Positions 52,370 to 61,318 are shown, numbered from the stretch's first letter. The stretch is DNA of 64,000 nt from Sphaerobacter sp. (GCA_029961075.1 JASBVL010000024.1:25445-89444), one strand, 5' to 3'. Program-made: numbers and translations. The notes: generated by a model not told the origin, from the sequence alone.

Positions 52370-53929
52370 TCACCCCCACTCGGCTCGCGACTGCGGGGTC
52401 GGGATCGCCGCTTCCTCCGGCGAGATGCGCGGCGTCAGCGGTCCCAGCCCGTGGTGCGGCTGGTTCGCCAGCCGGTCGAGCCGCCGGCGCTCCAGCGGCA
52501 ACGTGGCCGCGTAGACGGCCGCCGCCGCGGCCATGCGCAGGTGGCGCCGCCGGGCCGCGCGCGGCCGCCGCGCCAGCCCACGCAGCTCTCGCCAGTGCTT
52601 GCGCATGCGGAACTCCTTGTGCACCACCACGTGGAGCTGCCGGTAGAAGTCGGTGGTGAAGGGGCCGCGGTAGAGCATCGCCAGGTCGTTGGAGTCGAGC
52701 CAGTTCTGCTTGACGCCCAGTTGGTCCTTCACGCGCTCGTAGAAGGGCGTCCCGGGCAAGGGGTAGGCGACGGAGACGCCGATGTCGTCCGGCTGGCAGT
52801 CGCGCACCATCTGGAGCGTCCGCTCGATGTCGGCGCGGGTCTCACCCGGATAGCCGAACTGGAGGAAAAAGCCGACCTGGATCCCGGCGGCGTGCAGGCG
52901 CCGGGTCGCCTCGTAGATCTGCTCGACCTTCGTCCCCTTCTCCATCGCGTCGAGGATGCGCTGCGAGCCGGACTCGGCCCCGACCCAGACGATCTGGGCA
53001 CCGGCGCGGGCCAGCGCCTCGATCGTGTCGCCGCGCAGCAGCAGATCGACGCGGTGCAGGCTCTTGAAGGGCACGCGCGCGCCCAGGCGCTCCACCTCGT
53101 CGGCGAAGCGCTGCAACCAACCCGGCTTGAGGCCCATGATGTCGTCGGCGAACCAGATGTGGTCAGGCTGATAGGTGTCGCGCAGCCAGCGCAGCTCCGC
53201 CGCCACGTTCTCCGGGCTGCGCGCGTGGTAGCGCTGGCCCCAGATCGGCTTCGCGCACCAGTTGCAGTGGAACGGGCAGCCTCGGGTCGTCACCATGTTC
53301 ATCGAGAAGTAGCCGTGCCGCCGCAGCCAGATGTCCCGGTAGCGCGGCACGTCCACCAGGTCCCAGGCCGGGAAGGGGAGCGCGTCGAGGTCGCGGATGT
53401 CCGGGCGGCGCGGTGTCCGGGCGACCCCGCCGGGCTGCGCCGCATCGGGGTACGCCAGGCCACGGATCTCCGCGAGCGGCCGCGGCTGCCGGCCGCTGAG
53501 GTGATCGAGCAGCTCGGCCAGCGTCTCCTCTCCCTCGCCGATCAGGACGAAGTCGGCACCGGCGCGCAGGTAGCGGCCATCGTGGTCGCTCGCGTCCGAC
53601 CCGGCGACGATGACGGTGCAGCCCCGCTCGCGGGCCATCGCGATCATGGCGAAGGCGGCCTGGCGCATGCGCAGCAGGCACATCTTGGACAGGTAGTTGA
53701 AGTTGTCCTCATAGATGACGGCGTAGCGCGGCCGCTCGCGATCGAGCGCTGCCGCCCACTCGGCCTCCGACGCCGCGAGCATGGCGTCGAACAGCGCCAC
53801 CTCGTAGCCGCGGCTGCGCAGGTAACTGGCGGCGTAGAGGGTGCCGAGCGGCGGGTAGGGCTGCATGGCCTCCCACAGCTTCGGGTCGAAGCGCAGGTAG
53901 TAGGACTGACCGAAGAGCACCTCGCTCAC
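52370..53929 (-). CDS. B12-binding radical SAM protein
   Basis: 519 residues from a GTG start that overlaps the previous gene's stop (GTGA). N-terminal B12-binding domain (FGQSYYLRFDPKLWEAMQPY, AGSDASDHDGRYLRAGADFV), radical SAM motif CPFHCNWCAKPIWG, IWFADDIMGLKPGWLQ, VGAESGSQRILDAMEKGTK. Similar in layout to the other two radical SAM proteins here. The C-terminus has a basic Arg-rich stretch (ARRPRAARRRHLRM). The open frame extends to 54580 without support. Confidence 0.9.
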   Translation of the reverse strand: MSEVLFGQSYYLRFDPKLWEAMQPYPPLGTLYAASYLRSRGYEVALFDAMLAASEAEWAAALDRERPRYAVIYEDNFNYLSKMCLLRMRQAAFAMIAMARERGCTVIVAGSDASDHDGRYLRAGADFVLIGEGEETLAELLDHLSGRQPRPLAEIRGLAYPDAAQPGGVARTPRRPDIRDLDALPFPAWDLVDVPRYRDIWLRRHGYFSMNMVTTRGCPFHCNWCAKPIWGQRYHARSPENVAAELRWLRDTYQPDHIWFADDIMGLKPGWLQRFADEVERLGARVPFKSLHRVDLLLRGDTIEALARAGAQIVWVGAESGSQRILDAMEKGTKVEQIYEATRRLHAAGIQVGFFLQFGYPGETRADIERTLQMVRDCQPDDIGVSVAYPLPGTPFYERVKDQLGVKQNWLDSNDLAMLYRGPFTTDFYRQLHVVVHKEFRMRKHWRELRGLARRPRAARRRHLRMAAAAAVYAATLPLERRRLDRLANQPHHGLGPLTPRISPEEAAIPTPQSRAEWG

Positions 53930-54900
53930 GACATCCACCCCCCGTCGGGATCGAAGACACCGAGCGCCCGCAGCCGCGCGGCGTAGGCCGCCAGCGTCCG
54001 GCGCCCATGGCCGTCGATGTGCCCCTTGCACCAGTCGGCGGTGAACTCCGCCTCCGCGCCGGGGCCGCTCGCCTGGCTCAGCCGCCGGATCTTCCGCTCG
54101 CGCTCCCAGCGCTCCAGCCGCTCCCCGACCGGCGTGCGCAGGGGCAACTCGGTCAGCGCCCGCAGGCCGCCATCGTCGGCCAGATCGGGCGTCATGAGGC
54201 TGGGCGGCCCGGCCGCGTTCGGCAGGAAGCGCGCGGTCCAGCCGTTGAGCCGGCGCATCCGCTCGTAGACCGCCAGGCCCGAGAGCGGGACCATCTGGGT
54301 CAGCTCGTGTGCGGTGTACAGGTTGCGGTCGGTCAGGGCGAGGGCGCGCTCCGAGAGGAGGTAGTTGGGGCAGACGACGTCGCCGCAGGCGCGGGCCAGT
54401 CGCACGATGCCGATCACCAGCGCGCGGCAGAGCCAGAGCCGCCCCGGTGCCGTGACGATGAGATAGTCGAGATCCCCGCCCTGGTCCACGCTGTCGATCG
54501 CCAGTTCCCCGGTGACGGCGACCATGCGGACGAACGGCAGCCGCGCGATGGCGCGGCCGTAGCGCACGGCGCGCGGCCACAGCCGCGCCGCGCGGGCGGC
54601 ACGCTGGCGCCGCGTCGCGACCGTCGCCTCCCGGCCGCGGAGCAGGTAGTAGCCGTCATGGAACGTGATCGGGGCGGGCCGCGCGGCCGGGTCGCTCAGG
54701 AGCGCCTGGACGGCGGCGGGGCTGGCCGCCACGCCGACGAGATAGCGATGCACCTCTGCCGCGGTCAGGGGGTAGTCGAACACGTCGCCGTAGGCCAGCG
54801 CGCGCACGACGGCCCGCCCCAGCGCGGCGCGGTCGGTCGGCGCCGTGACCGTGTCCCCGTCGAGCGTCGTCCAGCGTCGTGCACTCGGGATGGCCGCCAT
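53926..54900 (-). CDS. Nucleotidyltransferase-like protein
   Basis: 324 residues from the ATG at 54900. The segment AVTGELAIDSVDQGGDLDYLIVTAPGRLWL resembles the active-site strand of nucleotidyltransferase-fold proteins (GS/GE followed by D-x-D). The N-terminal part (VVRALAYGDVFDYPLTAAEVHRYL) is a winged-helix-like region. The rest is unfamiliar. Transcribed with the radical SAM gene that overlaps its stop. Catalytic activity is not certain because the exact GS...DxD spacing is degenerate. Confidence 0.7.
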   Translation of the reverse strand: MAAIPSARRWTTLDGDTVTAPTDRAALGRAVVRALAYGDVFDYPLTAAEVHRYLVGVAASPAAVQALLSDPAARPAPITFHDGYYLLRGREATVATRRQRAARAARLWPRAVRYGRAIARLPFVRMVAVTGELAIDSVDQGGDLDYLIVTAPGRLWLCRALVIGIVRLARACGDVVCPNYLLSERALALTDRNLYTAHELTQMVPLSGLAVYERMRRLNGWTARFLPNAAGPPSLMTPDLADDGGLRALTELPLRTPVGERLERWERERKIRRLSQASGPGAEAEFTADWCKGHIDGHGRRTLAAYAARLRALGVFDPDGGWMS

Positions 54901-55095
54901 GCGTGTCCCCCACCCCAACCCAATCGAAGCGGTGTTGCTAGCAGTACGCGGGAGGCGCGGGATTGGATGGGACGGAGCTGAGGGGATACCTGCCACGCCG
55001 CTCGACCGGCCCGTTGACAGGCCGGGAGCGCCGCGGGCACCATTGGCACAATGCTTGCCGATCCTCAAGGGGATACCGCCGTCGGCGGAGGTGCG

Positions 55096-55377
55096 GTGAA
55101 GAGCGGCCGTTCCCTCGACGACCCACGGTCCCTCTACGGCGCGAGCCGTGAGGAGCTTGAGTCGAGGATTCCCCCAGGCTGGATCCGGGAACCTACCCGG
55201 GGCGGCGGCGGTGTTCGCTACCGTGACCCTGAGCGACCCGGTAACCAGATACGTATCATGCCTGGGTACCCCGAGGATCCGGAGAAGCCGATGAAGCGGG
55301 GTCCCTACGCGGTAATCTCGAAGGATGGCAGAGTATGGCGTATCCCGCTGCAGGGGAACCCGACGCTTTCGATCTGA
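55096..55377 (+). CDS. Small toxin-domain-like protein
   Basis: 93 residues from a GTG that follows GGCGGAGGTGCG (an ATG at 55051 would give 108). The conserved-looking part is GNQIRIMPGYPEDPEKPMKRGPYAVISKDGRVWRIPL (only the blocks RIMPG, GPYAVISKDG and RIPL matter), which resembles the RIMPGNP...PYV...IPL C-terminal toxin modules of polymorphic toxins such as Rhs/CdiA-type proteins. Here it stands alone without a delivery domain. The next gene begins inside its 3' end (43-bp overlap), as toxin/immunity pairs often do. Assignment is by remembered motif only. Confidence 0.5.
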   Translation: MKSGRSLDDPRSLYGASREELESRIPPGWIREPTRGGGGVRYRDPERPGNQIRIMPGYPEDPEKPMKRGPYAVISKDGRVWRIPLQGNPTLSI

Positions 55378-55715
55378 TCCTGGCGGCGGAGGACGAGGCG
55401 CTCGATCTCGGTGCAGATGATCTGTTCGGCCTGTGGGAGCTGCTCTGGAGCCTTCAGACACGGTTTCCGGCCGTGCCGGCAACAGCGCTCCGAGAGGTGG
55501 CCGCGCTTGCGCTCCGGAGGTTGTTCGGCCAGGGGCGGGTCACGCTGGTGTGGTGGGATCCCGCGAACGATCGTGCCACCCATGTCGATCCCGCGGAGGT
55601 GGCCACCGTGCTCGCCGATGACGCGAACTGGCGTCCTCCGGAAGACGCGGACGCCCCGCACTTGCGCTTCATCACCACCGCTGTGGGCAGAACGGCCCTG
55701 TCCTCCGGCCGCTAG
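55335..55715 (+). CDS. Putative immunity protein partner
   Basis: 126 acidic residues with FDLILAAEDEALDLGADDLFGLWELLW at the N-terminus and VLADDANWRPPEDADAPHL near the end. Its predicted negative charge and overlap with the toxin-like gene fit an immunity protein. I do not recognise a named family, though the FGLWELLW...NWRPP layout looks like a recurring small protein of Actinobacteria-type genomes. Start ATG at 55335 has no strong ribosome binding site, so translational coupling is likely. Confidence 0.55.
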   Translation: MAYPAAGEPDAFDLILAAEDEALDLGADDLFGLWELLWSLQTRFPAVPATALREVAALALRRLFGQGRVTLVWWDPANDRATHVDPAEVATVLADDANWRPPEDADAPHLRFITTAVGRTALSSGR

Positions 55716-55780
55716 CGCGAGCCCCGCCACGACCGCGCTGGCGGTGCGGGTCAGGGCGTGGTCCGGGCAGAAACAGTGGG

Positions 55781-55930
55781 TCAGCGCCGCACCGAGGCCC
55801 GCAGGCGCTCCCACGGGATCGTGCCTTCCCGCTCCGCTTCCTCGAGCGCGGCCCGCACGGCTGCCAGAGCGGCCGAAGCGCCCAACGCCGATCGCACCCC
55901 GGAGGCAGGTGGGGCGCGGTGCACCACCAC
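55781..55930 (-). pseudogene. Possible remnant of an antitoxin C-terminus
   Basis: The minus strand reads AALAAVRAALEEAEREGTIPWERLRASVRR before a stop at 55781, which looks like the C-terminal helix of RelB/Phd-type antitoxins (xxGTIPWExLRA). No start with a ribosome binding site and no N-terminal domain exist upstream; the frame instead runs antisense through vapB. A decayed fragment or coincidence. Confidence 0.25.
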
Positions 55931-55996
55931 GCCGATGCCCAAGGCCCATGCCTGTGTGATACCGTAGTCCCACGGAATCGAGAGGGAGGAACGGAC

Positions 55997-56275
55997 GTGC
56001 CCGACGAACGCGTGCGAACGCACGTCGTACTGCCGCGCGACGTCGTCGCCGAAGTCGATGCGTTGGTCGGCCGCGGTCGCCGGAGTGACTTCATATCGAC
56101 CGCGGTCGAGGAGAAACTGGCCCGCCTCCGCCGCAGCCGGATCGCGCGTGAGTTTGCTGGCTCCCTCAAGGATACGGACATTCCGGGTTGGGAGAGTCCT
56201 GAGGCGGCGGTAGCCTGGGTGCGGTCCATGCGTGAGGCAGATGCGCGCCGCGAGCACGGGGACACCGGCGCGTGA
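55997..56275 (+). CDS. vapB: VapB-type antitoxin
   Basis: 92 residues from a GTG with AGGGAGGA upstream. The N-terminus RTHVVLPRDVVAEVDALVG...RSDFISTAVEEKLARLR is a ribbon-helix-helix DNA-binding domain, followed by the toxin-binding tail ending REHGDTGA. Its stop overlaps the vapC start (GTGA). It should neutralise VapC and repress the operon. Confidence 0.85.
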   Translation: MPDERVRTHVVLPRDVVAEVDALVGRGRRSDFISTAVEEKLARLRRSRIAREFAGSLKDTDIPGWESPEAAVAWVRSMREADARREHGDTGA

Positions 56276-56667
56276 GTCGCTTGCTGCTGGACACGTGCGC
56301 CCTGATTGCCTACGCCAAGGGTCATGAGCCCGCGCGCTCTCGGATCTTGGATCTGATCGACAGCGGGGCCGAGATCGGTGTCTGCGCCATCAACGTCGCG
56401 GAGTTCTATTCCAGGCTGCCACCCGGCGAGCGCACTCGGTGGCAGCGGTTCTTCGATACCCTGGAGTATTGGGACATCCCGCTCACGGCGGCGATCTTGG
56501 CCGGGAGCGATCGCTACGATTTCAAGCGACGGGGGCGATCGCTCTCAGTCGCCGACGTCTTGATCGCCGCCACTGCGCGGCAGCACGGGGCAGTGGTGGT
56601 GACCGACAACGTGCGGGACTATCCGATGGCGGGCATCGAGATCCTGCCGCAGTCAGAAGGGCGCTGA
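56272..56667 (+). CDS. vapC: VapC-type PIN-domain ribonuclease toxin
   Basis: 131 residues. PIN-domain acidic residues are present: Asp7 in LLLDTCALIAY, Glu44 in INVAEFYS, Asp95 in SVADVLIAA, Asp112/Asp116 in VTDNVRDYP. Starts at a GTG overlapping vapB. Members cleave tRNA or rRNA when antitoxin is degraded. Confidence 0.9.
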   Translation: MSRLLLDTCALIAYAKGHEPARSRILDLIDSGAEIGVCAINVAEFYSRLPPGERTRWQRFFDTLEYWDIPLTAAILAGSDRYDFKRRGRSLSVADVLIAATARQHGAVVVTDNVRDYPMAGIEILPQSEGR

Positions 56668-56774
56668 GCCGAACTCCCCACCCCACCACCCGGTTGGCGT
56701 CCTTGGGTACCTCTTGGCGCTGCTCTCAGGCGCAGGCCGCCCGCGGCCGAGCCTCCGGCCCGGCACGCCGGGCC

Positions 56775-58679
56775 TTACCCCGCCGCGGGCACGCCCTCGT
56801 CCAGGACGATCGCGTCGTCGCGCGTGCGCAGTGTGTCGCCCCGCGCGAGCTGCGCGTGGTAGAGCGAGGCGTAGAGCCCGCCGCGCGCCAGCAGCTCCCC
56901 GTGCGTCCCCCGCTCGACGATCCGGCCGCGGTCGATCACCAGGATCAGGTCGGCGGCGAGCACGGTGCTCAGCCGGTGGGCGATGGCGATCGTCGTCCGC
57001 CCGCGCATCAGCGGCTCGAGCGCGGCCTGGATCAGTCGCTCGGAGTGGGTATCGAGCGCGGAGGTCGCCTCGTCCAGGATCAGGATGCGCGGGTCCTTGA
57101 GAATCACCCGCGCCAGCGCCAGACGCTGCTTCTCGCCGCCCGAGAGCTTGTAGCCCCGCTCGCCGACCACCGTGTCGTAGCCCTCCGGCAGCTCCATGAT
57201 CCGGTCGTGGATGGCGGCGGCGCGCGCGGCCGCCTCGATCTCCGCCTGGGTCGCGTCCGGCTTGCCGTAGAGCAGGTTCTCCCGCACCGTGGCGTGAAAG
57301 AGATACGTCTCCTGCGTCACGAACCCGATCACCCGGCCCAGGCTCTCCAGCGTCACGTCGCGCACGTCGTGGCCGTCGATGCGCACCGCACCCGCGGTGA
57401 CGTCGTAGAGCCGCTGCAGCAGGTAGGTGATCGTGGTCTTCCCGGCGCCGCTGGGGCCGACCAGGGCCACGAGCTGCCCCGGCTCGATGGTGAAGCTGAT
57501 GTCGCTCAGCGCCAGCGGCGGCTCCTCGGCGCCGTCGGGCTGCGGGCCGGCGCCCGCCCCTGACGCGCCGGCCGGGTAGCGGAAGCTCACGTGGTCGTAC
57601 TCGACCCGTCCCTGCACGCGGTCCGGGTCGAGCGCCAGCGCCCCCGGCCGGTCGGTGATCTCCGGCGTGAGGTCCAGGTACTCGAAGATCCGGTCGAAGA
57701 GCGCCAGCGCCCCCTGCACGTCGACGTAGACGTTCAGGAGCTGGCCGAGGGGGAAGAAGAGCCGGCTCTGGAGCGTGGTGAAGGCCACGATGCTCCCGAT
57801 CGTCAGCCCGGTGTCGCCGCCGATGATGGCCCGCCCAGCCACCCAGTAGACCAGCCCCGGCGTGATCGAGAAGAAGACGTTGATGATCATGAAGAACCAG
57901 CGGCCGATCATCTGCTGGCGAATCTCCAGCCGGGCCAGCCGCTCGTTCTCGGCGGCGAAGCGCGCCGTCGCCTCCTGCTGCCGGCCGAACGTCTTCGTCA
58001 GCAGCACGCCGGAGACCGAGAGGGTCTCCTGCGTGATGGCCGTGAGGTCGGCCAGGCTGCGCTGCGTCGCCGTGGAGATCTCGCGCCGCAGCGCGCCGAC
58101 GCGGCGGGTCGCGAAGAGGAAGATCGGCGACAACGCGAGCGACAGCGCGGTCAGGCGCAGGTCGATGGCCACCATGAGCGCGATCGTGCTGCCCGCCGTG
58201 GCGATGTTGCTGACGATGCCGGCCGCGGTCGACGTCACCACCTGCTGGATGCCGCCGACGTCGTTGGCCAGGCGGCTCTGGATCTCGCCCGTGCGGGTGG
58301 TGGTGAAGAAGCGCAGCGGCATGCGCTGCAGGTGGGCGTAGAGGGCGTTCCGCAGGTCGCGCATCACCCGCTGGCCGACCAGGTTGCTCACGTAGGTCTG
58401 CCCCACCCCGATCAGGCCCGCGACGATCGGCACGACGATCATCAGCCCGACGAACAGGTTGAGCAGCGTCAGGTCCCGGCGTGGGATCGCGGTGTCGATG
58501 ATCAGCTTGAGCAGGTAGGGGTTGATCAGGCCCAGGCCGGAGGTGACGAGGATGGCGACCAGCACGACCGCGATCTCGCGCCAGTACGGCCGGAAGAACG
58601 CCACCACCCGCCGGAAGGTGCCCGGCCGGGCCCCCTGCTCCGGCTCCTCGAATCGTCCCATCCATCGTCCGTGATGCAT
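56775..58679 (-). CDS. ABC exporter, fused membrane and ATPase domains
   Basis: 634 residues of MsbA/LmrA type. Six TM helices (about 25-320) precede an ATPase with Walker A VGPSGAGKTT, signature LSGGEKQRLALARVIL, Walker B RILILDEATSALD and switch His in IAIAHRL. Works as a homodimer or with an unseen partner to export lipids, drugs or peptides. A linker rich in Gly/Ala (about 373-385) lies between the domains. Monocistronic, minus strand; export of a modified peptide is possible but purely positional. Confidence 0.92.
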   Translation of the reverse strand: MHHGRWMGRFEEPEQGARPGTFRRVVAFFRPYWREIAVVLVAILVTSGLGLINPYLLKLIIDTAIPRRDLTLLNLFVGLMIVVPIVAGLIGVGQTYVSNLVGQRVMRDLRNALYAHLQRMPLRFFTTTRTGEIQSRLANDVGGIQQVVTSTAAGIVSNIATAGSTIALMVAIDLRLTALSLALSPIFLFATRRVGALRREISTATQRSLADLTAITQETLSVSGVLLTKTFGRQQEATARFAAENERLARLEIRQQMIGRWFFMIINVFFSITPGLVYWVAGRAIIGGDTGLTIGSIVAFTTLQSRLFFPLGQLLNVYVDVQGALALFDRIFEYLDLTPEITDRPGALALDPDRVQGRVEYDHVSFRYPAGASGAGAGPQPDGAEEPPLALSDISFTIEPGQLVALVGPSGAGKTTITYLLQRLYDVTAGAVRIDGHDVRDVTLESLGRVIGFVTQETYLFHATVRENLLYGKPDATQAEIEAAARAAAIHDRIMELPEGYDTVVGERGYKLSGGEKQRLALARVILKDPRILILDEATSALDTHSERLIQAALEPLMRGRTTIAIAHRLSTVLAADLILVIDRGRIVERGTHGELLARGGLYASLYHAQLARGDTLRTRDDAIVLDEGVPAAG

Positions 58680-58888
58680 CGCCGCTCTCCGGTCTCCGCC
58701 GCAACCGTATCAGCGGCGCGCCGCCCCGGGCACCTGCTCGTTTGGGTAGGGGCTCACCCGCCGAAGGGATGGGAGCCCCCGCCCCGCCGGCCGTGGGCAC
58801 AGACATCGGGCGCGCGCCGCCGGGCAGGGCCGTGCCCCGGGCACCCCCGCCGCCCGCGCGGCGGCCGGCCCGTCGCCGCTGGCGCACC

Positions 58889-59935
58889 TCAGGCCCGCGT
58901 CGGGGCCGCGCCGCCCACCACGTTGCGCGGGTGCCCCTCGAGGAAGCTCTGGATGTTCGCGCTGGTCTCGTCCATGATCCGCCGCACCGCCTCGGTGCTG
59001 TAGAAGGCGATGTGCGGCGTGACGACCACGTTCTCCCGGCGCACCAGGAGGTGCTGGCGCAGCAGCGCCCGCAGTTTGTCCTCCACCGCGGGCTGGGTCA
59101 GGAGCTGCGACTCCTCCTGGATCAGCTCCTCGCCCTCCAGCACGTCGAGCCCGGCCCCCGCGAGGATCCCCTCGTCCAGCGCCCACATCAGCGCCTCGGT
59201 GTCCACCAGTCCGCCCCGCGCCGTGTTGATCAGCAGCGCCCCGCGCTTCATCCGCGCGAAGCGCTCGCGGTTCATGAGGTGGTGCGTCGCCGCGAGGTAG
59301 GGGACGTGCAGGCTGACGATGTCGGACACCGCTAGCAACTCCTCGAGCGGGATGTAGCGGTACCCCAGCACGTCGGGCAGGATCCGGTCCTGCTGCCGGT
59401 CGTAGGCGACGACCTCCATCCCGAAGCCCTTGGCGATCCGGATCACGTGCAGGCCGATGCTCCCGGTGCCCACGACGCCGAGGGTCTTACCCCGCAGATC
59501 GAAGCCCTCGAGCCCCGCCAGCGAGAAATCCCCCCGCTGGGTGCGGACGTAGGCCCGGTGGATGTTGCGCGACAGCGCCAGGATCAAGCCGAAGGTATGC
59601 TCGGCGACGCTCGTCTCACCATAGAACGGGACGTTGGCGACGACCACGCCGCGCGCGGCGCAGGCAGCCAGGTCGATGTGGTCGTAGCCAGTCGAGCGCG
59701 TGGCGATCAGACGCAGCCGCGGCAGGTGCTCCAGCACCCCGCGGTCGACCCGGGAGTGGATGAAGACCGACACGACCTCCGCCTCGGCCGCCAGGTCCGC
59801 GGTCGCGCCATCCAGCGGCGTCGGGTGAAACGTCGGCGCGAGCGCGCCGATCACCTCGCTGAAGTACGCCTGCTCGCGCGGCGTCGTCTCAAAGAAGACG
59901 ACGCGCCCGTCCGCCTGCCGCCCCGGGTCGCCCAT
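58889..59935 (-). CDS. D-2-hydroxyacid dehydrogenase (D-lactate dehydrogenase-like)
   Basis: 348 residues from the ATG at 59935 (AAGGGAG upstream). NAD motif LGVVGTGSIGLHVIRIA, catalytic Arg in INTARGGLVD, Glu in GLDVLEGEE and His in VVVTPHIAFYSTEA, all intact. This is the LdhA-like subgroup (FDLRGKTLGVVGTGSIG; GYRYIPLEELLAVSDIVSLHVP). Substrate likely a 2-oxoacid such as pyruvate. Useful as contrast to the Arg-less paralogue at 24611. Confidence 0.92.
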   Translation of the reverse strand: MGDPGRQADGRVVFFETTPREQAYFSEVIGALAPTFHPTPLDGATADLAAEAEVVSVFIHSRVDRGVLEHLPRLRLIATRSTGYDHIDLAACAARGVVVANVPFYGETSVAEHTFGLILALSRNIHRAYVRTQRGDFSLAGLEGFDLRGKTLGVVGTGSIGLHVIRIAKGFGMEVVAYDRQQDRILPDVLGYRYIPLEELLAVSDIVSLHVPYLAATHHLMNRERFARMKRGALLINTARGGLVDTEALMWALDEGILAGAGLDVLEGEELIQEESQLLTQPAVEDKLRALLRQHLLVRRENVVVTPHIAFYSTEAVRRIMDETSANIQSFLEGHPRNVVGGAAPTRA

Positions 59936-60177
59936 CGTGCCGCTCCCTTCGTCGCCCGACGACCGGGCGTCATTGGACCCAGTGGCTGCAACCCCTGTGC
60001 CAGCCGGGCGGCATGGCGCCAACCGGAGCGCCGGCGTCCCCGCCGGGCCGGCGATGCAGGCATCCGACGCTCCGCTCGCCGACAGCCGCGGCCTGCCCGT
60101 CATGCTGGGCGGAGCCTGCCGCCAGCCGGGCGGCTCCGTCCGAGTCGAGGGATGACTGAGGGGCGAGTGCCATCCTT

Positions 60178-60355
60178 GGTAGGGGAGGGCCTCGTGCCTC
60201 CCGCCGCGTGCATGGTAGGTCCGCGCAGTCGCGCGAGTTTGGCGCGACTGCGCTCGACGAGCCCCTCGCTCCTCCGGGGGATCGGCGTGACATCGCAGCG
60301 CCGCCCGAGAGCAGGACGACCTACCGCGCGGGCGGGCACAAGGCCCGCCCCTACC
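60178..60355. repeat. Paired GGTAGGGG inverted element, 178 bp
   Basis: Left end GGTAGGGGAGGGCCTCGTGC, right end GGCACAAGGCCCGCCCCTACC (ends inverted). The middle includes GTCGCGCGAGTTTGGCGCGAC and GGGGATCGGCGTGACATCGC, unlike the shorter copies, so an extra segment is inserted. Confidence 0.6.
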
Positions 60356-60448
60356 GCCCAGACGCGGCGCCCCGCTCCCACCCGGGCAAGGGGGCAGTCC
60401 GGTGCACGCATCAGGCACGACGCGACCCGGATCACCCACGACGCACGA

Positions 60449-60493
60449 CGCAATACGGAACACGCATCACGTATGACGCATGACGCATGACGC
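60449..60493. repeat. Heptamer array near the tenA stop
   Basis: CGCAATACGGAACACGCATC, then ACGTATGACGCATGACGCAT GACG: nearly identical to 46491-46540, lying 38 bp below the tenA stop codon. Confidence 0.6.
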
Positions 60494-60530
60494 GTCCCCC
60501 CGCCCGCCCTCACCCAGGCCAGGCGGCCGC

Positions 60531-61211
60531 CTACCCGCGCGCCTTGACCGGCCAGTCCTCCAAGTTATATGCTGCATCCCAGAACATCCACTCGTACTGG
60601 CTGCAGGTGATGAAGTGGCGCCGCACCCGCGCCCGGCGCGCCTCCGACAGGTCGGCCACCGCCGCGTCCGCGATCGCCAGCACCTCGCGCACCGGCGTGG
60701 CGAACTCTTCCGAGGCGTAGGTGTCGATCCAGCGCTGGTAATCCGGCTTGGGCGAGCCGCGCTCCTCCAGGTGCTTGCCGACCTCCCAGTAGATCCAGTA
60801 GCAGGGCAGCAGCGCGCCGATGACCTCCTCGAATGGCTCGCGGTAGGCGACGCGCACCAGGTAGGAGGTGTACGCGAGGTTCGTCGGCGAGGGCGGCGTG
60901 GCGAAGACCTCCTCGAGCGTGATCCCCCACTCCCTGAACAGTCCCTCATGCAGCGCCCGCTCGACCACCAACGTGTTCTCGGCGTGGCGCGCCAGCGTCT
61001 CGGCCCACGCATCCTGCGGCGCCTTGGCGGCCGCCGCGGCGATGGTGCGCGCGAAGTCCTGGAGATAGAGCGCGTCCTGGATCAGGTAGTGGCGGAACGC
61101 CGCCTCCGGCAGCGAGCCGTCGGTCAGCCCCTGGAGGAAGGGGTGATCCAGGATCTGCTGGTAGATCGGGGTGATGCTCTCCCAGAGCGTGGTGGTGAAC
61201 CGGGTCTCCAA
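60531..61211 (-). CDS. tenA: TenA-type aminopyrimidine aminohydrolase (thiaminase II)
   Basis: 226 residues from a TTG start at 61211 with GAAAGGAG eight nt upstream. Asp46 (IQDALYLQDF), Cys137 (LPCYWIYWEVG) and the C-terminal YEWMFWDAAY (catalytic Glu) match TenA. The enzyme salvages thiamine pyrimidine from degraded vitamin. The TPP riboswitch upstream confirms its pathway. The track-length frame extends far upstream of the TTG but crosses the riboswitch. Confidence 0.93.
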   Translation of the reverse strand: METRFTTTLWESITPIYQQILDHPFLQGLTDGSLPEAAFRHYLIQDALYLQDFARTIAAAAAKAPQDAWAETLARHAENTLVVERALHEGLFREWGITLEEVFATPPSPTNLAYTSYLVRVAYREPFEEVIGALLPCYWIYWEVGKHLEERGSPKPDYQRWIDTYASEEFATPVREVLAIADAAVADLSEARRARVRRHFITCSQYEWMFWDAAYNLEDWPVKARG

Positions 61212-61271
61212 CGAGCGACTCCTTTCGTCATCGCTGTCGCGCGCTGCGGGGAGCCGTCGGCCCGATGAGCA

Positions 61272-61299
61272 ACGGCGCTGCCCGGGTGGACAGCGCCGT
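61272..61299 (-). terminator. Expression-platform hairpin of the TPP riboswitch
   Basis: ACGGCGCTG (61272-61280) pairs perfectly with CAGCGCCGT (61291-61299), loop of 10 nt, 20 nt downstream of the aptamer and 60 nt before tenA. Likely the terminator formed when TPP is bound; the T-run is weak (TTGC). Confidence 0.55.
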
Positions 61300-61318
61300 G
61301 GTACGGTCTGATCAGCAG

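Larger units (their letters stand above)
59936..60530. other. Repeat-rich intergenic region
   Basis: 595 bp with no credible gene. Contains GGAGCGCCGGCGTCCCCGCCGG at about 60028, the GGTAGGGG paired element at 60178-60355 and the CGCAATACGGAACACG array at 60449-60493. Confidence 0.55.

Noticed and set aside
55672..56325. 217-codon minus-strand frame opposite vapBC
   Set aside because: Shadow of vapB and flanking DNA; only the short C-terminal segment near 55781 shows any family resemblance.
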